Source: Gp1-AA133 sp964641665 (GTDB taxonomy: Bacteria > Acidobacteriota > Terriglobia > Terriglobales > Acidobacteriaceae). From it: a stretch of DNA of 64,000 bases. This document shows, piece by piece, positions 18,543 through 26,583 of this stretch; within the stretch, counting starts at the first letter, position 1, and every line of letters begins with the position of its first letter. The notes below the pieces were generated by a model. It did no database searches, was not told where the DNA came from, and saw nothing but the letters and a program-made list of their open reading frames with translations. Where the stretch lies: NCBI GenBank assembly GCA_964641665.1, contig CAZXKO010000030.1, forward strand, positions 1 through 64,000. The letters run 5' to 3'. Position numbers and translations under genes: made by a program.

Positions 18543-19874
18543 CTAGTCGGCGCGGTAGGGTTCCTTCAGGTGGCGGCGGGCGGCTTCGGCAGGAGGCGTG
18601 GTTGCGTTCATGGCGATGACGGCTTCGTATTTCTTTGTGGCGAGGTCGCGCTTCTGCTGCAGGTCGTACATCTCGCCGGCGGCGAGGCTGGCTTTCTGCA
18701 GGGTTTCGGGATCGGGCTGGGAAGCCTGTGCGACTAATTCGTATGCTGAGGCTGCGCCCGCGTAGTCTTTCTGGGAGCGCAGCAAGTCCCCGAGCGCGTT
18801 TGCGGCAAGTTCATAGTGGAGGCCGGGAAACTTGCCATCGCGTCCGGCCTGCCAGACCTTGCGGTAGACGGCGGCAGCCTCCTGGTTCTGGTTCAGCGAG
18901 CGGAGGAGGCTGCCTTCCTCGAGCGCGAAGAGGACGTTTTGGGGGAACAGCGGAATCAGGCCCCGGAGAAGGGTGAGGGCGTCGTTGTAGCGATGCTCGC
19001 GGCGCAGAAAGACGAGGAGCGCGATTCTCGCGTCGATGCTGTTTTCGCCGTTGCTGCGGCCGACCTCGTAGAGGTATTCGATGCCCTTGTCTTTGCTCCC
19101 GCCTAAGCCGACGAGGGCCACGGCAGCCTTCGCTCCCCAGGGGAGGCTGCCCATCACGTAGTTGTGCGCACCGACTACGAGTTTCGCGTCGATGTACTGG
19201 GGCGAGAGTTCCAGCACACGTTCATGATCGTGGCGGGCCCCGACGGCGTTGCGCAGGGCCGAGAACCAGGCGCGCTCGATCAGCGCGGTGTAAATTGAAA
19301 ACTGCGCGCGAGTGATTCCGCGGGCGTAAAGCGCGTCGACGTCGTTGGGATTGGCTTTGAGCTTTTCTTCTTCCAGCTTTTCCGCGCGCTCAACGAGGCT
19401 CTTGATCTGCGCCTTTACTTTGGGATCCGCGGGGCGATGCGCGGTGCCAATAAAGCTGTCGTTGGAGTACTCGGCGGTGTTCATGGCGCCCATACGGTAG
19501 AGTTCGCGGTACAGCAGGGCGGTCAGCAGGTGGTTGACGGCGAATGGGTCGTCGGGGTGGCGATCAAGCACGCGCTGAAAGTCGGTGACGGCGCGGTCGT
19601 AGTCGAGGTTGTAGAAGCGGTCGAAGGCGGTAGCGTTCAGTGGGTCAGCCGGACGGTGGGAAATCGCCTTGGCTGGATCTCCCGCAGCCGCTGGCTGTTG
19701 GCCGAGAACCAGGCCGCAGGTCAACGCAACTGCCGCCAAGCCTCCCGAGGCGCACCTCAGCAACAGCCTGGGGCCGTGTCGCAACAACGTTCGTTTCACC
19801 GGAAAGGCCACCCGCTCCGTCAGTTTAACCGAATCTGGGCGAACCAAGTCGGTCACCTTGCCCTTTCGATGCAA
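18543..19874 (-). CDS. Exported TPR protein
   Basis: 443 aa from a TTG at 19874; a GTG at 19856 is an alternative, as ribosome sites are weak. A hydrophobic segment (LRCASGGLAAVALTCGLVLG, about residues 38-58) is a signal or anchor after a basic leader. The rest is helical with TPR-like pairs, for example YNLDYDRAVTDFQRVLDRHPDDPFA, DVDALYARGITRA, RYNDALTLLRGLIPLFP and YAGAASAYELVAQ. It is likely periplasmic and a protein-binding scaffold; partners are unknown. No enzymatic motif is seen. Confidence 0.82.
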   Translation of the reverse strand: MHRKGKVTDLVRPDSVKLTERVAFPVKRTLLRHGPRLLLRCASGGLAAVALTCGLVLGQQPAAAGDPAKAISHRPADPLNATAFDRFYNLDYDRAVTDFQRVLDRHPDDPFAVNHLLTALLYRELYRMGAMNTAEYSNDSFIGTAHRPADPKVKAQIKSLVERAEKLEEEKLKANPNDVDALYARGITRAQFSIYTALIERAWFSALRNAVGARHDHERVLELSPQYIDAKLVVGAHNYVMGSLPWGAKAAVALVGLGGSKDKGIEYLYEVGRSNGENSIDARIALLVFLRREHRYNDALTLLRGLIPLFPQNVLFALEEGSLLRSLNQNQEAAAVYRKVWQAGRDGKFPGLHYELAANALGDLLRSQKDYAGAASAYELVAQASQPDPETLQKASLAAGEMYDLQQKRDLATKKYEAVIAMNATTPPAEAARRHLKEPYRAD

Positions 19875-20065
19875 TTCCCGGAATTCCCCCTATAATCTTC
19901 GGCAAGCTGTGCATCTTTCCCCCAGATAGCGGTAAATCTTGCTCGCCACAAATAACTTGCGGCGATTGTGGACCAAAGCTAACTGTCTTTTTTCCATAAG
20001 TTTAACGACGGCCGGCATTTGGTCTCTGGCTTGCGTCGTTATCACAACAGGGAGGTTTGCTCCTT

Positions 20066-20548
20066 ATGTCGGAAGTTGCACATAACGCCGAACGGGACTT
20101 CTGGCGGCCCCCAGTGGTGGCGCCGCCGGTCGCGTTGGAGTCAAGCACCAAGTCCGAGTTGGTTGAGGTCTGTGACCGCTGCGAGACGGAGTTCATCGCC
20201 GGGTCACGCTTCTGTCACGTGTGCGGTGCGACGCGATCCGAACAAGGCGCGTCTCACGTGCTGAAGAACTGGATGCGGCAGGGCCTGAACTGGGTCCGGC
20301 ATCTGGAGTTCCACAACATCGAGCGATGGATCGTGGGCACACGGCAGCGAATGGGACTGCCCACCGCACCGCTGGTCGCGTTCCTGCTCGGCTTGGTATG
20401 CGTTGTCGGGGCCATCGGGGTAGGAGTGGTGTTTACGGTCCAAACCACCCTGGATTGGCAGGCAGTGCAGGTTTGGCGGATCGAGTGGTTGCTGGGCGCC
20501 AGCGCGGCGTTTCTGGCAGGCATTCTTCTAAAGAAGTCGGCGAACTAG
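20066..20548 (+). CDS. Zinc-ribbon membrane protein
   Basis: 160 aa. The ATG at 20066 follows GGAGG at ten bases; a frame start at 20057 is too close to that site. An N-terminal zinc ribbon (CDRCETEF, then FCHVCG) is followed by an amphipathic stretch and two membrane helices (LVAFLLGLVCVVGAIGVGVV and WLLGASAAFLAGILL). Proteins with this layout are common in Acidobacteriota with no assigned role. It is monocistronic between the TPR gene, which diverges, and the converging thiD. Confidence 0.8.
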   Translation: MSEVAHNAERDFWRPPVVAPPVALESSTKSELVEVCDRCETEFIAGSRFCHVCGATRSEQGASHVLKNWMRQGLNWVRHLEFHNIERWIVGTRQRMGLPTAPLVAFLLGLVCVVGAIGVGVVFTVQTTLDWQAVQVWRIEWLLGASAAFLAGILLKKSAN

Positions 20549-20669
20549 ACTCGCCTTGGGCCTATGCTGAGCTGAAGATCCTCCCCCCGATTTTCTCTCC
20601 GCCCTCCCCCCTTTAAGCTTCGAGTGTCTTCCTGGGATTTTCGTCTCTCGTCCCGATCGACAGAAAAGC

Positions 20670-20722
20670 TCTTCACCGCAGAGATCGCAGAGGAAATCCA
20701 CGAAGGACGCTGAGAAAACCAA
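20670..20722. repeat. Dispersed CGCAGAG/CACGAAGG-type repeat
   Basis: TTCACCGCAGAGATCGCAGAG with CCACGAAGGACGCTGAG. Relatives lie at 43585-43660, 45070-45095 and 46500-46545. Confidence 0.6.
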
Positions 20723-20783
20723 GAGCGTCGCAGTCAGCGCTCAAGCCTGGCATACCGCCCCTCCCCGGATATTCCATCACCCC

Positions 20784-21632
20784 CTAGTGAACGGGCTCAG
20801 GCTCGGTGACAGCGCCGGCTCGTCTCTGCTGTTGCATGCGGTAGAGGTGGTGAACGGGGCCGATGCCTCGTCCAAGGGGATGCCCTTTGGAAATGGCGGC
20901 CGACACGTAGGCCTTGGCCAGCAACACAGCCTCGGGAAGGCCGCGATCGAGGGCGAGGTTGCAGGCCATCGCGGTCGCGAAGGCGCACCCGGTGCCGTGG
21001 GTGGAGTTGGAGCGCTGGCGTTCGGACTTAAAGACTTCCTGTTCCACTCCACGTTTGGTCTGGAAGCTGAGGAGATCGATGGCCTTCTCGAGATTCCCGC
21101 CGGTGACAACGACGGATTCGGCGCCCATCTCGTGGAGCTTAATCGCAGCCGCACGCATCTGGTCAAGATTCGAAACTGGGAATCCGGCAAGGGCAGCCGC
21201 TTCGTCGACGTTTGGGGTCGCTACGTTCGCCAGGGGGAGCAAATGCTCGGTGATGACTTTGCGGCCTTCGGCGTCCACCAGGTCCGCGCCCGATGTGGAG
21301 CGAAGAATAGGGTCGAGCACCACGTTTGGGGGCTTCGCCTGGCGCAGGAACTCGACCACGGCCGCAGCCACCTTCCCCGTGCCCAGCATTCCGACATGGA
21401 CCGCGCCGATCTTCACGTCGGAGGCCAGTTCACGCAGGGTGTCGGCGACCAGGTTTGGGTCGCAAGGCTCAACGTGTTTCACCCCGGCGGTCGATTGGAC
21501 GGTCAATGCCGTAATGCAAGCCACTCCGTAGCAGCCATGAGCGGCGATTGTTTTGATGTCGGCGGTGACGCCCGCGCCCGAGGAGGGGTCAAATCCGGCG
21601 ATGGTCAAGACGACGCTTGGGGTCTCCGGCAT
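20784..21632 (-). CDS. thiD: Hydroxymethylpyrimidine/phosphomethylpyrimidine kinase
   Basis: 282 aa. It phosphorylates HMP and then HMP-P to HMP-PP for thiamine synthesis in the cytosol. The ribokinase-fold signatures are clear: TIAGFDPSSGAGVTADIKT at the N-terminus, the central MLGTGKVA and VLDPILRSTSG region, and the anion hole with catalytic Cys in STHGTGCAFATAMA. The length is normal. No thiamine riboswitch motif is visible upstream and no other thi gene is near, so the gene stands alone in this window. Confidence 0.96.
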   Translation of the reverse strand: MPETPSVVLTIAGFDPSSGAGVTADIKTIAAHGCYGVACITALTVQSTAGVKHVEPCDPNLVADTLRELASDVKIGAVHVGMLGTGKVAAAVVEFLRQAKPPNVVLDPILRSTSGADLVDAEGRKVITEHLLPLANVATPNVDEAAALAGFPVSNLDQMRAAAIKLHEMGAESVVVTGGNLEKAIDLLSFQTKRGVEQEVFKSERQRSNSTHGTGCAFATAMACNLALDRGLPEAVLLAKAYVSAAISKGHPLGRGIGPVHHLYRMQQQRRAGAVTEPEPVH

Positions 21633-21759
21633 ACTCGCAATCTACCCCAAACTGTGTTTTCGCAGTCCTGTGAACTGAGGAAGGAGAGGATTTTTTCTGC
21701 GGAACCACTTTTGGGAATGCCCGCAAGCCACTGATTCAGCAGGGCATTAACCCTCAGAA

Positions 21760-21945
21760 GCGGGCTAATTGATTGATTCCATGGAGCTTGTAAGATTTTC
21801 CAGTACTGTGGCTAGAGTGTAAGTTACTATTTAGTAAATACATAAGTCGTTTGTTTACATCTCTATGTCACATGTTACTCAATTATTACAATAGGTTACG
21901 TAAGATATGAATAACTAGCTGGTAACATTGTAACACTCACTTCAC
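21760..21945. promoter_or_regulatory. AT-rich upstream region with repeated GTTAC/GTAAC boxes
   Basis: In a ~60% GC window this stretch is strongly AT-rich. It contains GTTAC at 21823, 21874 and 21895 and GTAAC at 21922 and 21930, with a GTTTAC at 21853. It ends just before a good promoter for rlpA. The arrangement suggests several sites for one DNA-binding protein; the protein is unknown. Confidence 0.4.
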
Positions 21946-21947
21946 GA

Positions 21948-21976
21948 TTGACACGCTCTGATCAGCCCGGTAGCAT
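21948..21976 (+). promoter_or_regulatory. Sigma-70-type promoter of rlpA
   Basis: A perfect TTGACA at 21948-21953, a 17-base spacer, and TAGCAT at 21971-21976. The predicted leader to the ATG at 22051 is about 68 bases and ends with GAGGTG, a good ribosome site. Confidence 0.6.
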
Positions 21977-22050
21977 CACCTAAATCTTTGGCCAAATAGC
22001 TCGACGGGAGACAACTACCTAGGTCCGAACCTTTATGCGAGGTGAACTGA

Positions 22051-22536
22051 ATGCGAAGACGTATGGCTCATGGACTGGCGGTGTTTTTTTGCGTAGCCAG
22101 CCTAGGAGCGACTCAGCGAAACTCAGGCTCGGCCCACAATCGAAGTGGCCCAGTACCGCCACAGCCGAAGGCCGCCACTAGGTCATCGAAGAAATCCAAG
22201 CCGTATCAAGTTGGGACGGCGTCCTGGTATGGCAGCTATTTCCAGGGCAAGGACACGGCCAGCGGCGAGGCCTACAACATGTACGATTTTACGGCGGCGC
22301 ACCCCAGCCTGCCGCTAGGAACCTATGTGCGGGTCACAAACCTGCGCAACGGCCGGGCGGTTGTGGTACGCATCAATGACCGTGGTCCGGTAGTAGACGG
22401 GCGGATCATCGACATGTCTTATGGCGCTGCCCAAGCGTTAGGCATGAAGAGCCGCGGGCTGCAGCAGGTCCGCCTGGACCTGGTGGAGGCTCCTCCGACC
22501 GTGGCTGAGCTACGACCAGTAGCGCATCTGAACTAA
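22051..22536 (+). CDS. rlpA: RlpA-like septal ring lytic transglycosylase
   Basis: 161 aa. The ATG at 22051 sits six bases after GAGGTG. A signal segment (MAHGLAVFFCVASLGA) leads into a proline/lysine linker and one double-psi beta-barrel domain. The domain has the expected marks: VGTASWYGSYFQGKDTASGE, LPLGTYVRVTNL and RINDRGPVVDGRIIDMSYGAA. RlpA cleaves denuded glycan strands at the septum in the periplasm. There is no C-terminal SPOR domain, so septal targeting may differ. A long regulated-looking upstream region precedes it and pyrF follows 20 bases after, probably in one transcript. Confidence 0.92.
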   Translation: MRRRMAHGLAVFFCVASLGATQRNSGSAHNRSGPVPPQPKAATRSSKKSKPYQVGTASWYGSYFQGKDTASGEAYNMYDFTAAHPSLPLGTYVRVTNLRNGRAVVVRINDRGPVVDGRIIDMSYGAAQALGMKSRGLQQVRLDLVEAPPTVAELRPVAHLN

Positions 22537-22556
22537 TCTCGCTTAGACTCCCCTAG

Positions 22557-23255
22557 ATGCCAGATTCACGCGAGCGGCTCATTGTCGCCCTGGATGTTTC
22601 GTCCGCGGCCGAAGCACAGAAGATCGTGGCGGCCGTGGGCGACTCTGCCCGAATTTATAAAGTCGGCATGCTGCTCTACACCGCCGAGGGACCGCAGATC
22701 GTGCGCGACCTCATCGCCTCGGGGCGGCAAGTTTTCCTAGATCTGAAGTATCACGACATTCCCAATACCGTCGCAGCTGCGGTGAAGGAAGCCGCGAGGC
22801 TGCGGGTAAATATGCTGACCGTACACGGAGCAGGTGGCGGAAGGATGCTGCGGGCCGCGGTGGATGCGGCTCGGAGCACGAACGCTTCGACGATGGTGCT
22901 TGCGGTGACGGTGCTGACGAGCCTGGATCAGCGGGACCTGGAACATGCTGGCGTTCGGGGCAGTGTGGTCGATCAGGTGTCCCGCATGGCCGCGCTTGCA
23001 ATCGCAAATGGATGCCACGGAGTGGTCGCGTCCGCGCAGGAAGCTGCAACCCTGCGGGCGGAACTGGGAGACGATTTCGTGATTGTGACTCCAGGCGTGC
23101 GGCCCGCGGGCTTCGAGCACCACGATCAGGCGCGCGTGGTAACCCCGGCGGAGGCGATCGCGTCGGGTGCGAGCTACATCGTGGTCGGGCGGCCGATTAC
23201 GGAAGCGGAAGACCCGGCAGCGGAAACCAGAGAGATTTTGGCGCAAATAGCTTGA
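22557..23255 (+). CDS. pyrF: Orotidine 5'-phosphate decarboxylase
   Basis: 232 aa; makes UMP from OMP in pyrimidine synthesis. The N-terminal LIVALDVSS, the catalytic block FLDLKYHDIPNTV (Lys and Asp), HGAGG and the C-terminal phosphate-binding loop VTPGVRP with VVGRPIT are all present. It follows rlpA by 20 bases and may share its promoter. A minisatellite begins about 15 bases after the stop. Confidence 0.97.
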   Translation: MPDSRERLIVALDVSSAAEAQKIVAAVGDSARIYKVGMLLYTAEGPQIVRDLIASGRQVFLDLKYHDIPNTVAAAVKEAARLRVNMLTVHGAGGGRMLRAAVDAARSTNASTMVLAVTVLTSLDQRDLEHAGVRGSVVDQVSRMAALAIANGCHGVVASAQEAATLRAELGDDFVIVTPGVRPAGFEHHDQARVVTPAEAIASGASYIVVGRPITEAEDPAAETREILAQIA

Positions 23256-23269
23256 GGGCAGGTGTCAGT

Positions 23270-23484
23270 TGTCAGGTCTTGGGTGTCAGGTGTTAGGTCT
23301 TAGGTCTTAGGTCTTAGGTCTTAGGTTTTGGGTCTTAGGTTTTGGGTCTTAGGTTTTGGGTCTTAGGTTTTGGGTCTTAGGTTTTGGGTCTTAGGTTTTG
23401 GGGCTTAGGTTTTGGGGCTTAGGTTTTGGGGCTTAGGTTTTGGGGCTTAGGTTTTGGGCCTTGGGTTTTGGGCCTTGGGTCTTG
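23270..23484. repeat. 7/14-bp G/T-rich minisatellite
   Basis: It begins with 7-bp units (AGGTCTT), then 14-bp units AGGTTTTGGGTCTT (about five), AGGTTTTGGGGCTT (about four), and a fading GGCCTTGGGTTTT end. The sub-blocks differ by single changes, as expected from stepwise duplication. It is entirely intergenic, between pyrF and the next terminator. Confidence 0.93.
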
Positions 23485-23545
23485 CGTGTCAGGTTCAGTT
23501 GGACCTTGTGGTCCCTTGTCGGCAATCTATGCCTGCAATTGAAAA

Positions 23546-23564
23546 GGCGCGACCAAGTCGCGCC
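23546..23564 (-). terminator. Rho-independent terminator of the small zinc-ribbon gene
   Basis: A 7-bp stem GGCGCGA/TCGCGCC with a CCAAG loop. On the minus strand it is followed by TTTTCAATT. It lies 34 bases after the stop of the gene at 23599. Confidence 0.7.
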
Positions 23565-23598
23565 TTCCCGCTAACAGCTAAGAGCTAACAGGTGCCGT

Positions 23599-23778
23599 TC
23601 AGAGTTTCTCGTAGAATTCACAGGCCGAGCAGGAAATGTAGACTCCGCCTGGGACACCCCGTTCGCGATCCTTGGTCCGCTTCACGATGCGCGTCTCCTT
23701 GCCGCATTTCGGGCAGGCAGTGGATTTGCTGGTGTCCATGACCTTCTTGCGGTCAGCTGTTTTTGCGATCTTCGCCAT
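23599..23778 (-). CDS. Small zinc-ribbon protein
   Basis: 59 aa, too short for routine calling. The ATG at 23778 follows AGGAGAAGAAG, and a terminator follows the stop. Two cysteine pairs form a zinc ribbon (ACPKCGKETR, Cys 22 and 25; SCSACEFY, Cys 50 and 53). The N-terminus is lysine-rich (MAKIAKTADRKKVMD). The ribosome site, cysteine pattern and terminator together make it a convincing gene. Nucleic-acid or metal binding is the likely activity; the biological role is unknown. Confidence 0.82.
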   Translation of the reverse strand: MAKIAKTADRKKVMDTSKSTACPKCGKETRIVKRTKDRERGVPGGVYISCSACEFYEKL

Positions 23779-23972
23779 CTTCTTCTCCTGACAGGAATGT
23801 GCCGCCAGCGCGTGGCCGGGGTTCTACCTGGTTTTTGGGGAGTAACTCGGAAGCCGGACGTTCCCGGCAGGATGCGCACACTCGGAGGAGCGTGCTTCTG
23901 TACTCGCCAAAAGTATTGTACATGAGGAAGAGACGGGCCCCGGATCTGCGTGAACTCGATCGGGCCTCGGAT

Positions 23973-24797
23973 TCAGTGGCGGAGCGCGGTGACGTGTTTT
24001 CCGCGGCAATAAACCTCAGCCCGGTCGATGATCCCATCGCTGTTGGCCGCAAACTCGATCCAGCACTCCGGCACATCGGCAGCCACAAAACGTGCCAACG
24101 ATGTAGGTCCGAAGAAGCCCCTGACCTCTCCCGGAAACTCAACGTAGAGCCTTCCTGCTTCGACCGAGATCAGAATCTCTACTGGTTTGGCAGACGCGCT
24201 GACATAGGTTCCGGCGTAGGCTTCTAGGTCGATGCTAACCATGCGTGGCTTGGAGAGCGCGGGGCCACCCGCTGCACTCTCAGACTGGGCGGCCGAGCGC
24301 ACACGCGCCGACGATTTGAAGACGAGTAATACCCGCCCGGCATCGGTGGACAGCGGCGGTTCGGGCGCCGCAGGCGACCGGTGCAAGGGCCTCGAGATAA
24401 GCTTGCTCTCGGGCACCCGTCCGGCCGGGCCGTAGCCAGGGCGGATATCCATAAACGTGGGATGGTTCCACGCGTAGCCCATGGTCCAGCACACCCCGTT
24501 CAGCACCAGGGCTGACAGGAGCACGCCATAGAGAAGGGCGGCCGTGCGCGGTTTGGGATTTTCAAGCGAATAAAAAAGCGGAGCGCCGCCCGCGGCGGCA
24601 CGAACCGGAGGCGCCTCCCAGAATTCCGGACGCAGTGCCCATTGACGGAATAGCGACGTCACTGCATCCACAAGCAACTTCGCCGCCGATAGCTTCCCTT
24701 CCGCCTGATCGAAGATCGACAGCATCTCGTCCGCGAAGCGTCGGCGGAAGGACGCGGGGTGAGCGCTCAATACACAGCGATACAGGAAGCGGAGCAT
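23973..24797 (-). CDS. Membrane protein coupled to a PadR regulator
   Basis: 274 aa. It begins MLRFLYRCVLSAHPASFRRRFADEML, an N-terminal region often found in Acidobacteriota proteins next to PadR regulators. One clear membrane helix (ALLYGVLLSALVLNGVCW, about residues 87-104) divides a cytosolic helical part from a larger outer part. The outer part has a YAGTYVSASAKPVEI-type beta region resembling beta-lactamase-associated C-terminal domains. Its ATG overlaps the PadR stop by one base (TGATG), so the two are translationally coupled. Function is unknown. Confidence 0.8.
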   Translation of the reverse strand: MLRFLYRCVLSAHPASFRRRFADEMLSIFDQAEGKLSAAKLLVDAVTSLFRQWALRPEFWEAPPVRAAAGGAPLFYSLENPKPRTAALLYGVLLSALVLNGVCWTMGYAWNHPTFMDIRPGYGPAGRVPESKLISRPLHRSPAAPEPPLSTDAGRVLLVFKSSARVRSAAQSESAAGGPALSKPRMVSIDLEAYAGTYVSASAKPVEILISVEAGRLYVEFPGEVRGFFGPTSLARFVAADVPECWIEFAANSDGIIDRAEVYCRGKHVTALRH

Positions 24798-25147
24798 CAG
24801 GCCCTCCTTGGTCGCGTTTGCAGGCGCAGTTTGCCCTCGCGCACCACGCCGTCGAGCCGCGCAATTTCCGTGGTCAGCACGCCGCGCCCTAACGAACTCA
24901 GCCGGTAATAACGGCGCCGCGGATCGTCGTCCCCGGGGCGCTGGCCCAGCTCTTCAACCAACCGCCGCTCGATCAGCTTCTGCAGATTGTCGTAGAGCGT
25001 CCCCGGTCCCAGCTTGTACTTCCCTTCCGACTGGCGCTGGACTTCCTGCATGATGCCGTATCCGTGCAGTTCCTCACCAGCAAGGGACAGGAGGATGTGC
25101 AGGGTGGCGGGAGATAAGGGGAGGAACGAACTGTGATCTTCTTTCAT
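24797..25147 (-). CDS. PadR-family transcriptional regulator
   Basis: 116 aa from the ATG at 25147. The winged helix is standard: LSPATLHILLSLAGEELHGYGIMQEV, then the wing with LGPGTLYDNLQKLIERRLVEE and RRRYYRLSSLGRGVL. It lacks a long C-terminal dimerisation domain, as in subfamily 2. The start at 25171 is unlikely because the -10 element would lie inside the gene. PadR proteins usually repress their own operon, and an ATATCG repeat overlaps the promoter here. The downstream membrane protein is coupled to it. Confidence 0.95.
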   Translation of the reverse strand: MKEDHSSFLPLSPATLHILLSLAGEELHGYGIMQEVQRQSEGKYKLGPGTLYDNLQKLIERRLVEELGQRPGDDDPRRRYYRLSSLGRGVLTTEIARLDGVVREGKLRLQTRPRRA

Positions 25148-25152
25148 GGCTC

Positions 25153-25188
25153 GGATATCGTTATATCGCATTCCGAGTTAGATGTCAA
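25153..25188 (-). promoter_or_regulatory. PadR operon promoter and likely operator
   Basis: On the minus strand there is a perfect TTGACA (25183-25188), a 17-base spacer and TATAAC (25160-25165). A repeat of ATATCG-TT-ATATCG (25155-25168 on plus) overlaps the -10, which suits autorepression. The start of transcription would fall only about five to seven bases before the ATG, so the message is nearly leaderless. Confidence 0.65.
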
Positions 25189-25323
25189 GAGTCTCTCTCC
25201 GATGTTGCTACGGCGCACTTCAGACGCTGTCCGGCGTGTGTACCCGCGTTGCCCCGCCTTCACCCCTCTGCTACTCTAAGAAGTTTTCGCGCAGACTCCG
25301 GGTCTGCCTAGAGGTCAACTGTC

Positions 25324-26505
25324 ATGCCAGCCATCAAATTCCGTGGAGTCGACTTCATCGGCTTCGACAATCTTCTATCCGACGACGAGCGCCTGGTGCG
25401 CGATACGGCGCGTAAGTTCATTGAAGACAATCTCATCCCGATCATCGAAGAGTGCAACCGCGCCGGACGTTTTCCGCGCGAACTGGTGAAGCCCATGGCC
25501 GAGTTGGGATTTTTCGGCGCGAACCTGAAGGGCTACGGCTGCGCCGGCATGTCGAACGTGGAATACGGACTGGTCACGCAAGAACTGGAGCGCGGCGACT
25601 CGGGCGTGCGCAGTTTCGTCAGCGTGCAGTCGGCGCTGGTGATGTATCCCATTTACACCTTCGGCTCCGACGAGCAGAAAAACGCCTGGTTGCCTGCGCT
25701 ACAGAGCGGCGAGAAGCTGGGCTGTTTCGGGCTGACCGAGCCCGACTTCGGCTCGAACCCGGGCGGCATGCGGACGCGCGCGAAGAAATCCGGCAAGGAA
25801 TACGTACTCAACGGCGAGAAGATGTGGATTACGTCGGGCACAATCGCCGACGTGGCCGTGATCTGGGCCAAGGTGGAAGATGAGGGCGACCGGGTCCGCG
25901 GCTTTCTCGTAGAAACCGACCGCCCCGGCTTCAAGGCCGACGACATTCACGGCAAGTGGTCGCTGCGCGCCTCGGTCACGTCGGGCCTGTCGCTGCAGGA
26001 CGTGCGCGTGCCCGAGTCGAACCTGCTGCCCGGCTCCGGCGGCCTGAAGTCTCCGCTGATGTGCCTGAACCAAGCTCGCTACGGCATCGCGTGGGGCGCG
26101 GTGGGCGCGGCGATGTCGTGCTACGACTGCGCGTTGCAGTATTCCCTGCTCCGCAAACAATTCCGCGACCAGCCGATTGCTTCCCACCAGCTGGTACAGG
26201 AAAAGCTTACCTGGATGATCAACGAGATCACCAAAGCGCAGTTGCTCATCCTGCAAGTCGGCCGCCTCAAAGACGCGGGCAAGGTCGAGCACCAGCACAT
26301 CTCGATGGCGAAGCGGAACAACGTCTGGATGGCGCTGGAGTGCGCGCGGCTGTCGCGCGACATCCTGGGCGCGAACGGAGTCGCCGACGATTACCCGATC
26401 ATGCGCCACTTGATGAACCTGGAGTCGGTGAAGACATACGAGGGTACGCACGACATCCACACCTTGATTATTGGGCAGAGCGTGACGGGGATTGACGCGT
26501 TCTAA
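25324..26505 (+). CDS. gcdH: Acyl-CoA dehydrogenase, glutaryl-CoA dehydrogenase type
   Basis: 393 aa, a FAD flavoprotein. The closest family by motif is glutaryl-CoA dehydrogenase: RSFVSVQSALVMYPIYTFGSDEQK (with the substrate-binding Arg) and CFGLTEPDFGSNPGGM, FAD-binding WITSG, and the catalytic Glu373 in KTYEGTHDIH. That enzyme oxidises and decarboxylates glutaryl-CoA in lysine and tryptophan breakdown. Other short-chain acyl-CoA dehydrogenases remain possible. It is followed 79 bases later by a secreted hydrolase with no clear link. Confidence 0.93.
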   Translation: MPAIKFRGVDFIGFDNLLSDDERLVRDTARKFIEDNLIPIIEECNRAGRFPRELVKPMAELGFFGANLKGYGCAGMSNVEYGLVTQELERGDSGVRSFVSVQSALVMYPIYTFGSDEQKNAWLPALQSGEKLGCFGLTEPDFGSNPGGMRTRAKKSGKEYVLNGEKMWITSGTIADVAVIWAKVEDEGDRVRGFLVETDRPGFKADDIHGKWSLRASVTSGLSLQDVRVPESNLLPGSGGLKSPLMCLNQARYGIAWGAVGAAMSCYDCALQYSLLRKQFRDQPIASHQLVQEKLTWMINEITKAQLLILQVGRLKDAGKVEHQHISMAKRNNVWMALECARLSRDILGANGVADDYPIMRHLMNLESVKTYEGTHDIHTLIIGQSVTGIDAF

Positions 26506-26583
26506 GAGGCGGGGTATTACGAGGCTCGTATAGAATGGCTCGCCATCTTTGGACTCAGAAACGAAATCTCGCTGGACAACCAA

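Noticed and set aside
21633..21760. Thiamine riboswitch before thiD
   Set aside because: No CTGAGA or GAACCTGAT-type core on the minus strand.
21983..22050. c-di-AMP (ydaO) riboswitch before rlpA
   Set aside because: GACGGGAGACAAC and GAGGTGAAC recall parts of that leader, but the promoter leaves only ~68 bases and the second half (CCGTCAGCTAACC) is absent.
23291..23484. CRISPR array
   Set aside because: Units are contiguous, with no spacers, and only 7/14 bp long.
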